Positions 24,858 through 33,686 of a stretch of DNA of 64,000 nt are shown piece after piece. The DNA lies in assembly GCA_900548905.1 (NCBI GenBank), contig URMK01000033.1:6213-70212 (forward strand), in the 5' to 3' direction. Each line of letters starts with the position of its first letter. Position 1 is the first letter of the stretch. The notes under the pieces were generated by a model, which saw nothing but the letters and a program-made list of their open reading frames with translations, searched no databases and was not told where the DNA came from. A program made the translations under genes and the position numbers. Source of the DNA: an uncultured Lachnospiraceae bacterium (lineage in GTDB: Bacteria; Bacillota; Clostridia; Lachnospirales; Lachnospiraceae).

Positions 24858-25622
24858 CCAGTCTTCTTCCGTATCAATATCCTGAACTTCCATTTCCGGC
24901 ATAGGCATAGGCAGGAGATCCTCCACATCCGTAGTGTTGTCCCGGAAAAAAGCATCCGTCCGGCAGGCATAGAACTGGCCGCAGTCATGATACATTTTTT
25001 CCAAATCCTGGGAACGGGCGGTGAGGAATTCCGGGTACTTACGGCGGATTCTTCCGTCTTTCAGGATTAGCCCTCTTTGGGGCGGATAAGAAAACGGTAC
25101 TACAGGCATGACCGATTCCGCTTCTTCCAAAAGCGCCATGGCAGTCTGCAGTTTTTTGGCTGTAACAAAAGGCGCGGTAGGATAGATACAGCAAAAACGC
25201 TGGAAATAGATACCCCGGCTCTCGTATGCCAGAAGAACCTCCCGGATGACATCATCGGTGGAAGCATAGTCGTCCGCAGTCTCGGCGGAACGCAGGAAAG
25301 GAACGCTGGCTCCGTACTCCCGTGCAACGGCGGCGATTGCTTCTTCGTCCGTGGAGACCATGACTTCGTCAAAAGCGCCGGAGGAGAGTGCGGCGCATAT
25401 GGAATAGCTGATGATAGGTTTTCCGCAGAAATCCCGCACATTTTTATGAGGGATCCTTTTGCTTCCCCCTCTGGCAGTAATGATGGCTACTGCTTTCGGC
25501 CGGCCGGAAATTGTTTTCCGCGGCTGTTCCTGTCCGGTATCGGGCCGGATCGAAGAGGGCTGTCCGGAATCGTTCCGATCCGTGCCGGCCGGTGTTTTTA
25601 AGACGCTGTGTAAGGTATCCAT
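24819..25622 (-). CDS. pseF: Pseudaminic acid cytidylyltransferase, PseF
   Basis: This 267-residue enzyme activates pseudaminic acid as CMP-Pse. The domain starts near residue 43 with VAIITARGGSKRIPHKN, the CMP-NulO synthetase signature, followed by DEVMVSTDEEAIAAVA, CCIYPTAPF and DIDTEEDW. Two things are odd. An extra N-terminal stretch of about 42 residues, rich in S, T, P and G, precedes the catalytic domain. And the last 12 or so residues are encoded by a tandem repeat that also supplies the stop. The ATG follows AAGGAG at a rather long distance. The order pseG-pseF-decarboxylase-pseI is leftward. The 104-base gap to pseG holds a degenerate GTCTGAAC motif (25667-25674). Confidence 0.95.
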   Translation of the reverse strand: MDTLHSVLKTPAGTDRNDSGQPSSIRPDTGQEQPRKTISGRPKAVAIITARGGSKRIPHKNVRDFCGKPIISYSICAALSSGAFDEVMVSTDEEAIAAVAREYGASVPFLRSAETADDYASTDDVIREVLLAYESRGIYFQRFCCIYPTAPFVTAKKLQTAMALLEEAESVMPVVPFSYPPQRGLILKDGRIRRKYPEFLTARSQDLEKMYHDCGQFYACRTDAFFRDNTTDVEDLLPMPMPEMEVQDIDTEEDWAIAELKYCNMQN

Positions 25623-25726
25623 AAATTAAGTCTCCTTATTTCCATATTTACGTAACAGCCCGACGAGTCTGAACCGCTGCAGAATCCGGCCGATTATATC
25701 GCTTTGCAGTGGGCCGGACGCCTGTC

Positions 25727-26773
25727 TCAGGAATCCAGCAGCCGGATCAGGGCATCGGCGATTCGAACGGCGCCATTTCCGTCTATCAGCCGGTGCATGG
25801 AGGAGGACTGGCTTTTCCTGCCTTCATAATCCAAAGCCAGCCTGTACAATGTCCGACACAGTACGGATGGCAGATTTTCCGCAGTACGCACATCCCCAGC
25901 ATAAGGGATCGCCGCACTGGCCTCCAGCTGCCTGGCTGTGACAAGCTGATTATCGGCCATGGTAAAACTGACGGAGGGTACACCTGCCGCACATAATTCA
26001 CAGAGCGTGGTTCCTGCGGCTGATACGGCCAAATCGCAGCGCTGCATAAGGGCGGCCATCTGTTCCACATGCCCATGCAGGATCAGCCCGGGATGGGAAA
26101 GCGCCAGCTGCTCCAGGGCCTCCCGGCCGGGATGCATGGGGCCGGCAAGAACATGGCAGCGCCAATCCCTGCTTTCCGGGGAATTCAGCAAAAGGCTTAC
26201 CAGGGATTCTGCCAGACGGCAGGGATCCGTGCCTCCTGTGGAAATCAGCACTTCTTTAACCCGGGGCCTGACTAGAGGACGGATACCTGCGAATTGTTTG
26301 CGCAAAGGCGTATAAGCAAGGCCGAAAAGCGTCCTTTCCGCCTTATGGTAAAACGCAGAAGGAACGACGGCATCATAATTGATGAGCAGATCTACCGGAT
26401 AATCAAAGGAATACAGATCATCAATATAAGCAGTTCCGGCCTTATCCTTAAGCATTTCCAGATAGGCGGGAGTTATGAAGTAGGAATCCACTAAAATTCC
26501 GCCGATTGCGGTTTGGGAAAAAAGAGACGATAACGGAGCGGCTTCCGATTCCGGACACCGGTAATCCGTATGAAGAAGATAAATGGGAAACTCTTCTTCG
26601 AAACGGAAAAAGTTTCGGAGAAGCCCGGCACTTACCTCATCTGCCACTGCAAAAAACACAGGCACCTCTTTGTCCCGCAGCGCCTGTGCAACCGAAAGGC
26701 ATCGCATCAGATGACCGGTCGCAATATCCGGATTTCCGTCCGTCCGGATAAGAATGCTTTTTTTTATGTGCAT
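25727..26773 (-). CDS. pseG: UDP-2,4-diacetamido-2,4,6-trideoxy-beta-L-altropyranose hydrolase, PseG
   Basis: This 348-residue GT-B-fold hydrolase removes UDP from the doubly acetylated altrosamine so that PseI can use the free sugar. It begins ILIRTDGNPDIATGHLMRC; the histidine at residue 21 corresponds to the catalytic His of PseG, and the usual GxGH reads ATGH. ISTGGTDP and VSAAGTTLCELCAAGVP are the UDP-binding parts. The ATG follows a perfect AGGAGG. It is the first gene of a leftward operon with its own TATAAT promoter. Confidence 0.95.
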   Translation of the reverse strand: MHIKKSILIRTDGNPDIATGHLMRCLSVAQALRDKEVPVFFAVADEVSAGLLRNFFRFEEEFPIYLLHTDYRCPESEAAPLSSLFSQTAIGGILVDSYFITPAYLEMLKDKAGTAYIDDLYSFDYPVDLLINYDAVVPSAFYHKAERTLFGLAYTPLRKQFAGIRPLVRPRVKEVLISTGGTDPCRLAESLVSLLLNSPESRDWRCHVLAGPMHPGREALEQLALSHPGLILHGHVEQMAALMQRCDLAVSAAGTTLCELCAAGVPSVSFTMADNQLVTARQLEASAAIPYAGDVRTAENLPSVLCRTLYRLALDYEGRKSQSSSMHRLIDGNGAVRIADALIRLLDS

Positions 26774-26804
26774 AACCGCCTCCTGGCTGAATCATTTTAA
26801 TCCT

Positions 26805-26833
26805 ATTATACCTTTTACACGGTGGGCGGTAAA
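26805..26833 (-). promoter_or_regulatory. Promoter of the pseG-pseF-decarboxylase-pseI operon
   Basis: On the minus strand the -35 box is TTTACC (26833-26828) and the -10 box is a perfect TATAAT (26810-26805), with a 17-base spacer. It lies about 30 bases before the pseG ATG. Confidence 0.75.
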
Positions 26834-26868
26834 GAGGAAATAGGAAACGTTGGCCGCAGGGGTTTTGC

Positions 26869-26897
26869 TTGCCCGGGACATGGAAAAGTGATATACT
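26869..26897 (+). promoter_or_regulatory. Promoter for the rightward DUF6311 genes
   Basis: A -35 box TTGCCC (26869-26874), a 17-base spacer and a -10 box TATACT (26892-26897) face right. Together with the minus-strand promoter at 26805 this makes a divergent promoter region. The predicted leader is about 280 bases long. Confidence 0.6.
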
Positions 26898-27178
26898 GGC
26901 ATCAGTTATGGGTTTACCGCACTTTATTCCCGTGAGCAACGAGCCAGGTATATGCGAAGCGCATCTATCCGGGTTACTGCCGCGAGGGTCAAATACTTCG
27001 CTGTACACGGCGTTTGAGACGGATGCCCCGTTGCTTGCGGCGGGGTGTCTGACTCATTTTAAGGCAGTCGTTGGAGCAGCCTTGCTTCTGATAACTGTCT
27101 GCGGATCAAATATTGATTCATTTTCGTTTTTGGCAATGGATTTATCAGAAATAGGGAATAAAGGGATGGAGGAGGACT
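26898..27178 (+). other. Long untranslated leader with small hairpins
   Basis: No gene is seen. Hairpins include ATGCG-AAG-CGCAT near 26953 and GCCCCG/CGGGGT near 27023-27046. The end of the stretch carries the AGGAGG used by the next gene. It could be a regulatory leader or another intergenic repeat; no known riboswitch was recognised. Confidence 0.4.
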
Positions 27179-28864
27179 GTGGGACAGGGAGGTCAAAGGG
27201 TTACCGTGCAGGGCATGTTGAATTATTGGAAAAAAAATAATGTGTGGATACTTGGTGCACTTGTTGGAAATATCACTTTTATCTGTATTTTCGGTATTCA
27301 TGTGCTGAATGTGACCTATACGGACTGGCTTTTGGGCGGAGGGGATATTACCCAGAATTACCTTGGCTGGTGCTTTTTCAGAAACAGCGACTGGTTTTTT
27401 CCCATTGGCCTTATGGATAATGCTTCCTACCCGAATACGGTATCTGTTATCTTTACGGATTCCGTACCGTTATTCGCTGTTTTTTTTAAATTGTTCAGGG
27501 CGGTTCTGCCGGACAAATTCCAATATTTCGGGATCTGGGCCATGCTGTGCATGGGTGCCCAGGGAGCTTTTGGTGCTCTGTTGATTTATCATTATGTGAA
27601 AAAGAAAGCGGAAGCCGTTGTGGGCAGTCTGCTGTTTGCCATTACTCCGGTGATGCTGGGGCAGATGTCGCTGAATCTGGCTTTGGGAGCCCAGTGGCTG
27701 ATCCTGTTGTCTTTGTATCTGGGAATTTACAGGCTGGAGATGACAAAGAAAAAGTATATGATATCATGGGGGATTGCCGGCCTGCTTGCAGGAAGCATCC
27801 AGCTATATTTTGTACCGATGTGCGGCTTTATTCTTTTGAGCTTTCTGCTTGCCGATATTTTACAGCGAAGGAAGTGTATAAAAAATCTGCTGGCTTTTTT
27901 GGCTTACATAGGTGCTGCAATAGGGGTTATCGCCCTTTTGGGGGGATTTTCCCATAAGCATTTACCGGATACCACCCTGCTGGGGCAGTCCGGCTTTAAT
28001 TTCAACGGTCTGTTGAATCCCCAGGGCTGGTCCCAGGTGTTAACGGATCTTCCCGTATATGGGGTGAATTCCTCGGAAGGCCTTGCTTATCCCGGTACGG
28101 GAATCCTGCTTACGCTGTTTGCGGGGGCGTTGGCCTGGGTGCTGCACTTTATATATAAGTTCTTTATCAAGAGGGAAAAAGAGCCGTTTTCCTTTCAATG
28201 GAGCTGGGAGGAAAATGGGATTGCTTATCTGATACTGGTGGTTATTTGCGTTTTTGTGGCGCTTTCCCCCAAAGCGGCTTTTGGAAGTGATCTTATCTGG
28301 AATCTGGAGCTTCCGTCCTGGCTGGCTTCTCTGTGGCAGCGGATTGGCAGCAGCGGACGTTTTATCTGGCCCGTGGTTTTCCTGGTTATCCTGGGAAGTG
28401 TGGTATGGATGGAGAAGAGAATGCCATGGGAAGCCATAGCGGCGTTGCTTCTGGTGATATTCGGCGTCATTCAGATCGTTGACGGGAAATGGCAGCTGAT
28501 GCAGAGGCAGGTGCAGTTCGGGACAGATTATACTTATGAAAGCAGGCTGGAGGATGAACGGTGGGAAGAATGGGCGGCGGATGATAGTCTGAAGCATGTG
28601 GTTTTTGTTTCCTATATGCTGGATGATGAGGATTTGATGTACAGTCTGAGTGTTTTTGCCGCACAGAACGGTATGACGGTAAATTATTTTAATTATTCCT
28701 GTCAGACGATACGCAGTCTGGCGGCGGAGGATCTGATTGATGAGATGGTTCATGTGAGGGCGGACACTCTGTACATTTATAAAGGGACGGATGAAGGACT
28801 TTGTATAAATACACGGATGGAGTATGAAGAAATGGATGGAGTGATTGTTGGCACGGTGAAATGA
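27179..28864 (+). CDS. DUF6311-type membrane protein, copy 1 (putative GT-C)
   Basis: This 561-residue protein has about eleven transmembrane helices. The loop after helix 1 reads GGGDITQNYLGWCFFRNSDW, the signature stretch of the DUF6311 family, in which acidic residues near the first extracellular loop resemble GT-C glycosyltransferases. The C-terminal part is a soluble extracytoplasmic domain (residues 430-561). Function in the family is unknown; a polyprenyl-phosphate-dependent sugar or phosphoglycerol transferase is plausible. GTG 27179 is close to AGGAGG; GTG 27206 or ATG 27215 are possible alternative starts. The next gene is its paralogue. Confidence 0.8.
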   Translation: MGQGGQRVTVQGMLNYWKKNNVWILGALVGNITFICIFGIHVLNVTYTDWLLGGGDITQNYLGWCFFRNSDWFFPIGLMDNASYPNTVSVIFTDSVPLFAVFFKLFRAVLPDKFQYFGIWAMLCMGAQGAFGALLIYHYVKKKAEAVVGSLLFAITPVMLGQMSLNLALGAQWLILLSLYLGIYRLEMTKKKYMISWGIAGLLAGSIQLYFVPMCGFILLSFLLADILQRRKCIKNLLAFLAYIGAAIGVIALLGGFSHKHLPDTTLLGQSGFNFNGLLNPQGWSQVLTDLPVYGVNSSEGLAYPGTGILLTLFAGALAWVLHFIYKFFIKREKEPFSFQWSWEENGIAYLILVVICVFVALSPKAAFGSDLIWNLELPSWLASLWQRIGSSGRFIWPVVFLVILGSVVWMEKRMPWEAIAALLLVIFGVIQIVDGKWQLMQRQVQFGTDYTYESRLEDERWEEWAADDSLKHVVFVSYMLDDEDLMYSLSVFAAQNGMTVNYFNYSCQTIRSLAAEDLIDEMVHVRADTLYIYKGTDEGLCINTRMEYEEMDGVIVGTVK

Positions 28865-28870
28865 TTTATG

Positions 28871-28897
28871 GGAACTGCGAAGGGACTGAACAGTTAC
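28871..28897 (+). repeat. 27-bp hairpin repeat (degenerate left arm)
   Basis: GGAACTGC / ACAGTTAC arms surround GAAGGGACTGA. It matches the family at 36606 and 38375 except for two changes in the left arm. It stands just upstream of the second DUF6311 gene. Confidence 0.7.
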
Positions 28898-28958
28898 CAT
28901 TTATGCTGCGTATGGTCTGTAAAGGCCGGAATAATATGTGAAGTGCAGGAGAGTGACA

Positions 28959-30638
28959 ATGGAACAGGTAATGACAGAGAATGGTTCGTTATGGGAAAAA
29001 AACAGAGTATGGTTGCTGGCTGCTTTTCTTGGAATGATAACCTTTATATGTATTTACGGAATCAGAATCCTGGATTTTACTTATGATGACTGGCTGCTGA
29101 ATGGGGGGGATCTGTCTCAGCATTATCTGGGCTGGTGTTTTTTCAGAAACAGTGACTGGAGTTTCCCGGCAGGACTGATGGATAAAATCGCATATCCTAA
29201 CCAGGTATCAGTCATTTTTACGGACTCTGTTCCTCTGCTCGCCCTTTTTTTTAAAAGTCTCGGGGAATTTTTGCCCGATACCTTCCAGTATTTTGGGATG
29301 TGGGGAATTTTATGTTTTGGATTGCAGGGGGCTTTCGGTGCGTTACTGATTCGTCATTATAAGAAGGACGAGGTAACAGCGATTATGGGAAGTCTTTTTT
29401 TCGTTATTACACCGGTTATGATATACCGGATGTTTATGCATACGGCGCTGGGAGGCCAGTGGCTCCTCTTGTTTGCATTTTGGCTGGGGTTGGAGAGAAA
29501 TCATCTGTCACCGGTTAAAAAGGTGGTTTTATGGACATTCCTGGGCTTCCTCTGCGGAAGCATCCATCTTTATTTTGTGCCCATGTGCGGACTCATCATG
29601 TGTGCTTTCCTTTTGGAAGAGTTGATCCAGAAAAAAAACCTGTTCCTGTGCCTGCTTTCAGGAGCCGGATATTGCGCAGCCGTAGTAACCACCGTCTATC
29701 TGCTGGGGGGCTTTTCTCATGATCATCAGTTGGATGCAGGCGGGTTAGGACAGTTTAGTTTTAATCTCAATGGGTTAATTAATCCGCAGGGATGGTCAAG
29801 GCTGCTGCCGGATCTACCGCTTTATGGGGATGGGGCCGGGGAAGGACTGGCATTCCTTGGAATCGGGATATTGATTTTGTTGGTAATCGAAGGGATATCT
29901 TTTGTAATTTTTTTCGTAAGGAATAAAACGAAAGAAAACGACGGAGAGCGCTCCGGCAGCACGCAGGAAAGATATGGAAATGGTATTGCATATATACTGA
30001 TAGGTGTATTATCATTAGTGGTATCTTTTTCCCATCAGCTGGCATTAGGGAGCCGTGTTATATGGGAGATACCCTATCCGGATAAATTAATATCCTTATG
30101 GGGAATGTTTCGTTCCAGCGGACGCTTTATCTGGCCGGTGGTATATGCCCTGACATTGTGTGCCGTTGTTATGTGGGATCGGGTATATAAAAAGAAAAGG
30201 GCCGCTGTAATCATTTTAGGGTTGCTGCTTATGGTACAGGTTTGGGATTCTTTTCCCCAGCTAAAGATGAGGAATGATGAATTTGGCAGAGAACAGATAT
30301 ATGAAAGCGGACTGACGGATGAAAAATGGAGTGAGTGGGCCGGGAATAAAGAACATCTGGTATTTGTATCCTATATTATTGAAAATCAGGGACTTCTTTA
30401 CAGCTTAAGCGATTATGCTGTGAAAAATGATATGACGATAAATAATTTTTATCTGGCTCATTCGGCGGCCAGATCCGATATCAATAAAGCGCTGGAAGAG
30501 GAGTTACAGCATCCGCAGAAGGACACTTTGTATATTTATAAGATAGAAGATGAAAATTTATGCAAGCAGTACGGGATGGAGTATATACAGGTTGACGGCA
30601 TTATTGTGGGTACTGTGAAGTCAGGTACCCCGCAGTAA
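28959..30638 (+). CDS. DUF6311-type membrane protein, copy 2 (putative GT-C)
   Basis: This 559-residue protein is clearly a paralogue of the preceding gene: NGGDLSQHYLGWCFFRNSDW, then FPAGLMDKIAYPNQVSVIFTDSVPLLALFF and SSGRFIWPVV occur in matching positions, and both end in VDGIIVGTVK-like sequence. Here five more residues (SGTPQ) follow, encoded by a hairpin that carries the stop codon. ATG 28959 has AGGAG 7 bases upstream. Tandem copies suggest two transfer steps with related substrates. The function is unproven. Confidence 0.82.
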   Translation: MEQVMTENGSLWEKNRVWLLAAFLGMITFICIYGIRILDFTYDDWLLNGGDLSQHYLGWCFFRNSDWSFPAGLMDKIAYPNQVSVIFTDSVPLLALFFKSLGEFLPDTFQYFGMWGILCFGLQGAFGALLIRHYKKDEVTAIMGSLFFVITPVMIYRMFMHTALGGQWLLLFAFWLGLERNHLSPVKKVVLWTFLGFLCGSIHLYFVPMCGLIMCAFLLEELIQKKNLFLCLLSGAGYCAAVVTTVYLLGGFSHDHQLDAGGLGQFSFNLNGLINPQGWSRLLPDLPLYGDGAGEGLAFLGIGILILLVIEGISFVIFFVRNKTKENDGERSGSTQERYGNGIAYILIGVLSLVVSFSHQLALGSRVIWEIPYPDKLISLWGMFRSSGRFIWPVVYALTLCAVVMWDRVYKKKRAAVIILGLLLMVQVWDSFPQLKMRNDEFGREQIYESGLTDEKWSEWAGNKEHLVFVSYIIENQGLLYSLSDYAVKNDMTINNFYLAHSAARSDINKALEEELQHPQKDTLYIYKIEDENLCKQYGMEYIQVDGIIVGTVKSGTPQ

Positions 30639-30653
30639 GCTGACGGGGTATCT
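30623..30653 (+). repeat. Hairpin across the stop codon of the second DUF6311 gene
   Basis: Arms AGGTACCCCG (30623-30632) / CGGGGTATCT (30644-30653) pair with one G-U. The TAA stop (30636-30638) lies in the loop. No T-run follows. Confidence 0.75.
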
Positions 30654-30714
30654 GGTCTTCGCTCCGCTTAGATCGATGCCGCGGGAATGAAAAAAGAAAA
30701 GGAATGAAAGATAT

Positions 30715-32298
30715 ATGAATGAAAAGGGAGATATCCTGAAAATCCTGAATGATAAGATACCTTTTACGATTAAGGTATGTTTTCTCTCCGGTATGATATC
30801 GGGACTGCTCATGCATGCTTATATGCTCACAAATAAATTACCGAACTGGGACGATATCAATAATGTGGGCAGCTATGCGGTGGGAGCGGAATTCGGACGA
30901 TGGTTTTTGAAATATGTCCATCTTTTAACCGGGAAGTGGAGTGTCCCCTGGCTGAGCGGAATCTTTGCGATTGTCCTCATTTCTGCGGCGGCCTGCTTCG
31001 TGGTGTCTGCTTTGGGGCTTAAAAGCGTCACGTCTGCGGTGCTTATTCCGGTAATGATGTTATCCTTTCCCAGCATGTGCAGTCTGTTTACTTTCATGTT
31101 TACGGCTGATTGTTATGCGGTGGGGATTTTGCTGGCATGTGCCGGTGCCTGGTTTATCAGGAAGTATAAATATGGTTTTCTGCCGGGAAGCGTGTGTTTG
31201 GTTTTCTGTATGGGGATTTATCAGGCGTATTTATGCCTTGCCCTGGGGATACTGGTAATGGGCCTTTTCCTGGATATGCTGGAGGAGGAGAGCAAGGCCG
31301 GTATCGTTTTCCGCAAAGGGATTAAGGCGTTTGTGGCGGCCTGCATATCTGTCGTGCTGTACACGATTATTTCCCGGATGATATACCCTCAGCTGGACGC
31401 TTATAATGGTCTGGAGAATATGGGAAAACTGGATTTAATCCGGCTTCCCAGGTTGATTTTACGTTCGTACAGATGGGTGGCGGAATATTTTATCCTGAAG
31501 CCGTTCTCTTTTATTACAGGGACCGCCTGGGTGTTGAATGTGGCTGTCTGCCTCCTGACTGCCGGACTGGTAATCGCTTTTTTTGTAAAAAAAAGATTCT
31601 ACAAAAATGTGTGGACGGTTCTGCTTTACGGGTTTCTTGCCATGATGGTCCCTCTGGCGATGGGATCCATCATTATTATGGCCCCGGATGCCAGTGTCAG
31701 CATGCTGATGCTTTATCAGTATCATATTTTATATGTGTTTTTGGCGGCACTTCTGGAAAAGAGCCAGGATACGGAAACCGGGCTTTTCCTGGCGGCGGGT
31801 AAGATAAAAACGGGACGCCTGCTGGCCTGTGTGATAACGGTTGTGATTCTGCTGGTAGGGTATCAGAACTTTGTGGTAACCAATCAGGCGTATTTCCGTA
31901 TGGGAATCGCTTATGAAAGGGCGTATGCTTATTACAACAGGATTATGGAACGCATTGAGGCCACGGAAGGCTATAGCCCGGGACAGCCGTTTGCTCTGAT
32001 TGGAGAATATGGGCTGAGTGAAACCCCGGATTTGCTGGGCAGTTATTCCCTTGACGGAGACAAGTTTGAGGATCTGTCCGGGGTAGCCAAGGAAACGGGA
32101 CTCCTGACCAGCGGCGTCCGCCACAATTTCATGAAGACCTACATCGGCGTGGAAATGCCGGATGTAAGCGAAGAAACGGTTAATGCCATCAAAGAAACCG
32201 AAGCGTATAAAAACATGCCTGCTTATCCTGCCGACGGCTGTGTGAAGCAGATAGAAGGCGTTTGGGTGGTAAAGACCTGCGAGGAAACAAAAGGATGA
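30715..32298 (+). CDS. GtrII-type membrane glucosyltransferase
   Basis: This 527-residue protein has about eleven transmembrane helices and a C-terminal extracytoplasmic part. It shows the GtrII family pattern: NWDDINNVGSYAVGAEFGRWF in the first loop with acidic residues, FTADCYAVGILLACAGAWF, and MGIYQAYLCLALGI. GtrII proteins take glucose (or another sugar) from undecaprenyl phosphate and put it on a surface polysaccharide as a side branch. A GtrB-type partner that would load the carrier exists at 41907 and at the left edge. An AAGGA site precedes ATG 30715. A very long inverted repeat begins one base after the stop. Confidence 0.85.
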   Translation: MNEKGDILKILNDKIPFTIKVCFLSGMISGLLMHAYMLTNKLPNWDDINNVGSYAVGAEFGRWFLKYVHLLTGKWSVPWLSGIFAIVLISAAACFVVSALGLKSVTSAVLIPVMMLSFPSMCSLFTFMFTADCYAVGILLACAGAWFIRKYKYGFLPGSVCLVFCMGIYQAYLCLALGILVMGLFLDMLEEESKAGIVFRKGIKAFVAACISVVLYTIISRMIYPQLDAYNGLENMGKLDLIRLPRLILRSYRWVAEYFILKPFSFITGTAWVLNVAVCLLTAGLVIAFFVKKRFYKNVWTVLLYGFLAMMVPLAMGSIIIMAPDASVSMLMLYQYHILYVFLAALLEKSQDTETGLFLAAGKIKTGRLLACVITVVILLVGYQNFVVTNQAYFRMGIAYERAYAYYNRIMERIEATEGYSPGQPFALIGEYGLSETPDLLGSYSLDGDKFEDLSGVAKETGLLTSGVRHNFMKTYIGVEMPDVSEETVNAIKETEAYKNMPAYPADGCVKQIEGVWVVKTCEETKG

Positions 32299-32524
32299 AG
32301 ATAAAAAAGTTTGGCGTCCCCCGGCCCTGCTTCCCTGTGCGTCCTGCTGCCCTGCAAGGTTCCTTCCAGGGGACGCTCTCGCTCGGATAATCACGCAGCG
32401 GTACTAAGGCTGCAAAGGACGCAGCCTAAGGACCGGCGTGCTTATAACGCCCCTTCCAGGAATCCTTGCAGGGCAGCAGGACGCACAGGGTAGCAGGGCC
32501 GGGGGACGCCAAACTTTTTTATCT
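32299..32524. repeat. 226-bp long inverted repeat with 61-bp arms
   Basis: The arms 32299-32359 and 32464-32524 are reverse complements with only one visible mismatch (CTTCCC against CTACCC). The outer ends read AGATAAAAAAG and CTTTTTTATCT. The 104-bp centre holds a further hairpin (GGCTGC / GCAGCC, near 32410-32430) flanked by partly paired sequence. No coding potential is evident. It starts directly after the GtrII stop and ends 30 bases before a strong promoter, so it may terminate transcription. It also looks like a miniature inverted-repeat element. Confidence 0.95.
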
Positions 32525-32553
32525 ACATCCGAAACAAAACAGTAATTTGCTTT

Positions 32554-32581
32554 TTGACAGCAATGTATGGTAAAATATAAC
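32554..32581 (+). promoter_or_regulatory. Strong promoter upstream of the GT52-like gene
   Basis: A consensus -35 box TTGACA (32554-32559), a 16-base spacer and a -10 box TATAAC (32576-32581) lie just after the long inverted repeat and 24 bases before the ATG at 32605, which has an AGGAGC site. Confidence 0.8.
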
Positions 32582-32604
32582 GAATTTTAAGAAGGAGCAG
32601 CGGC

Positions 32605-33675
32605 ATGAAGGAGAGAATCTATGTCTGCCATACTTTTTATCATGTATATATTGCCTGTCTGAAGGAATTGGACCTGCCCGGGGCAAAGAGGGGACAGGCT
32701 TCCCTGGTATTGAGTACAATGTCCAATGATTTTGGGGATTTGAAGACCAGGACGGAGCGTTCCGGCCTTTTCCGGCAGGTTTTTGTTTTTGAGGAAAAGG
32801 AAGAGGGTTTTTTCCCTGTGCTGGAGAAGTATCACAGGAACCGGGGAAATCTGCTTTTGAATATGTTGTCCAGGATGCGGTTCTGCAAGCTTCTGGGAAA
32901 GCTTCAGGAGCCGTATGTGCCGGTGGACTTCCGGCAGTATCAGGATATTTATGTATTCTGCGATTCCGATCCTATCGGATATTATCTGAGCTGGAAAAAA
33001 ATTTATTATCATGCCCTGGAGGATGGTCTCGACTGTATCCGGTATTATGATACGGCCAGATATGATAACCGGGGGCATTTCCGGCTGAAGTCCTTTCTGG
33101 CATCCAAAAACTTGATTTTCATTCAGAACGGCTGGGGAAAATATTGTCTGGATATGGAAGTGAATGATATTTCCGTCCTGGATTACCCCTGTCCCAAATA
33201 TGTGGAATGTCCCAGGGAGAAGCTGGCGGAACGTCTGACGGATGCAGATAAGGACTGTCTTCTGGGCATTTTCCTGGAAAACAAAGAGAATCTGGTGGAA
33301 CAGCTGACACAGGGGGATAATCATGAAAATAAGATTCTGGTTCTTACGGAGCCGTTGTGTGATTTGAAAACAAGGGAACGGATATTCCGTGATATTATCG
33401 GGCTTTACGGCAAAGGAGCACAGGTGATCCTGAAACCCCATCCCAGGGATGTTCTGGACTACCGGGCGGTATTCCCGGACTGTGTGGTGCTGGCCGGCAG
33501 TTTTCCTATGGAAATGATGAATTTTCTGCCGGATATCCATGTGAAGAAGGTGATTTCCGTATTTACGGTGCCCTCCTCCATCTGGTTTGCGGAGGAAACG
33601 GTATTTCTGGGTGAGGATTTCATGGATAAATACGAGGCCCCGGAAATCCACAGGCAGAATGAGCAGATAAAGTAG
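32605..33675 (+). CDS. GT52/sialyltransferase-like glycosyltransferase
   Basis: This 356-residue protein begins YVCHTFYHVYIACLKEL, which fits the opening of GT52 and related bacterial sialyltransferases, and it carries VILKPHPRD near residues 276-282 followed by a PSSIWFAEE segment. These correspond to the HP and S/T motifs that bind CMP-sugars in bacterial sialyltransferase families. No membrane segment is seen. As the only sialyltransferase-like enzyme in a locus that makes CMP-pseudaminic acid, it is the best candidate for the pseudaminyl transferase. That link is inference; the family call itself is moderate. Confidence 0.7.
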   Translation: MKERIYVCHTFYHVYIACLKELDLPGAKRGQASLVLSTMSNDFGDLKTRTERSGLFRQVFVFEEKEEGFFPVLEKYHRNRGNLLLNMLSRMRFCKLLGKLQEPYVPVDFRQYQDIYVFCDSDPIGYYLSWKKIYYHALEDGLDCIRYYDTARYDNRGHFRLKSFLASKNLIFIQNGWGKYCLDMEVNDISVLDYPCPKYVECPREKLAERLTDADKDCLLGIFLENKENLVEQLTQGDNHENKILVLTEPLCDLKTRERIFRDIIGLYGKGAQVILKPHPRDVLDYRAVFPDCVVLAGSFPMEMMNFLPDIHVKKVISVFTVPSSIWFAEETVFLGEDFMDKYEAPEIHRQNEQIK

Positions 33676-33686
33676 AAAGGCAGTAA

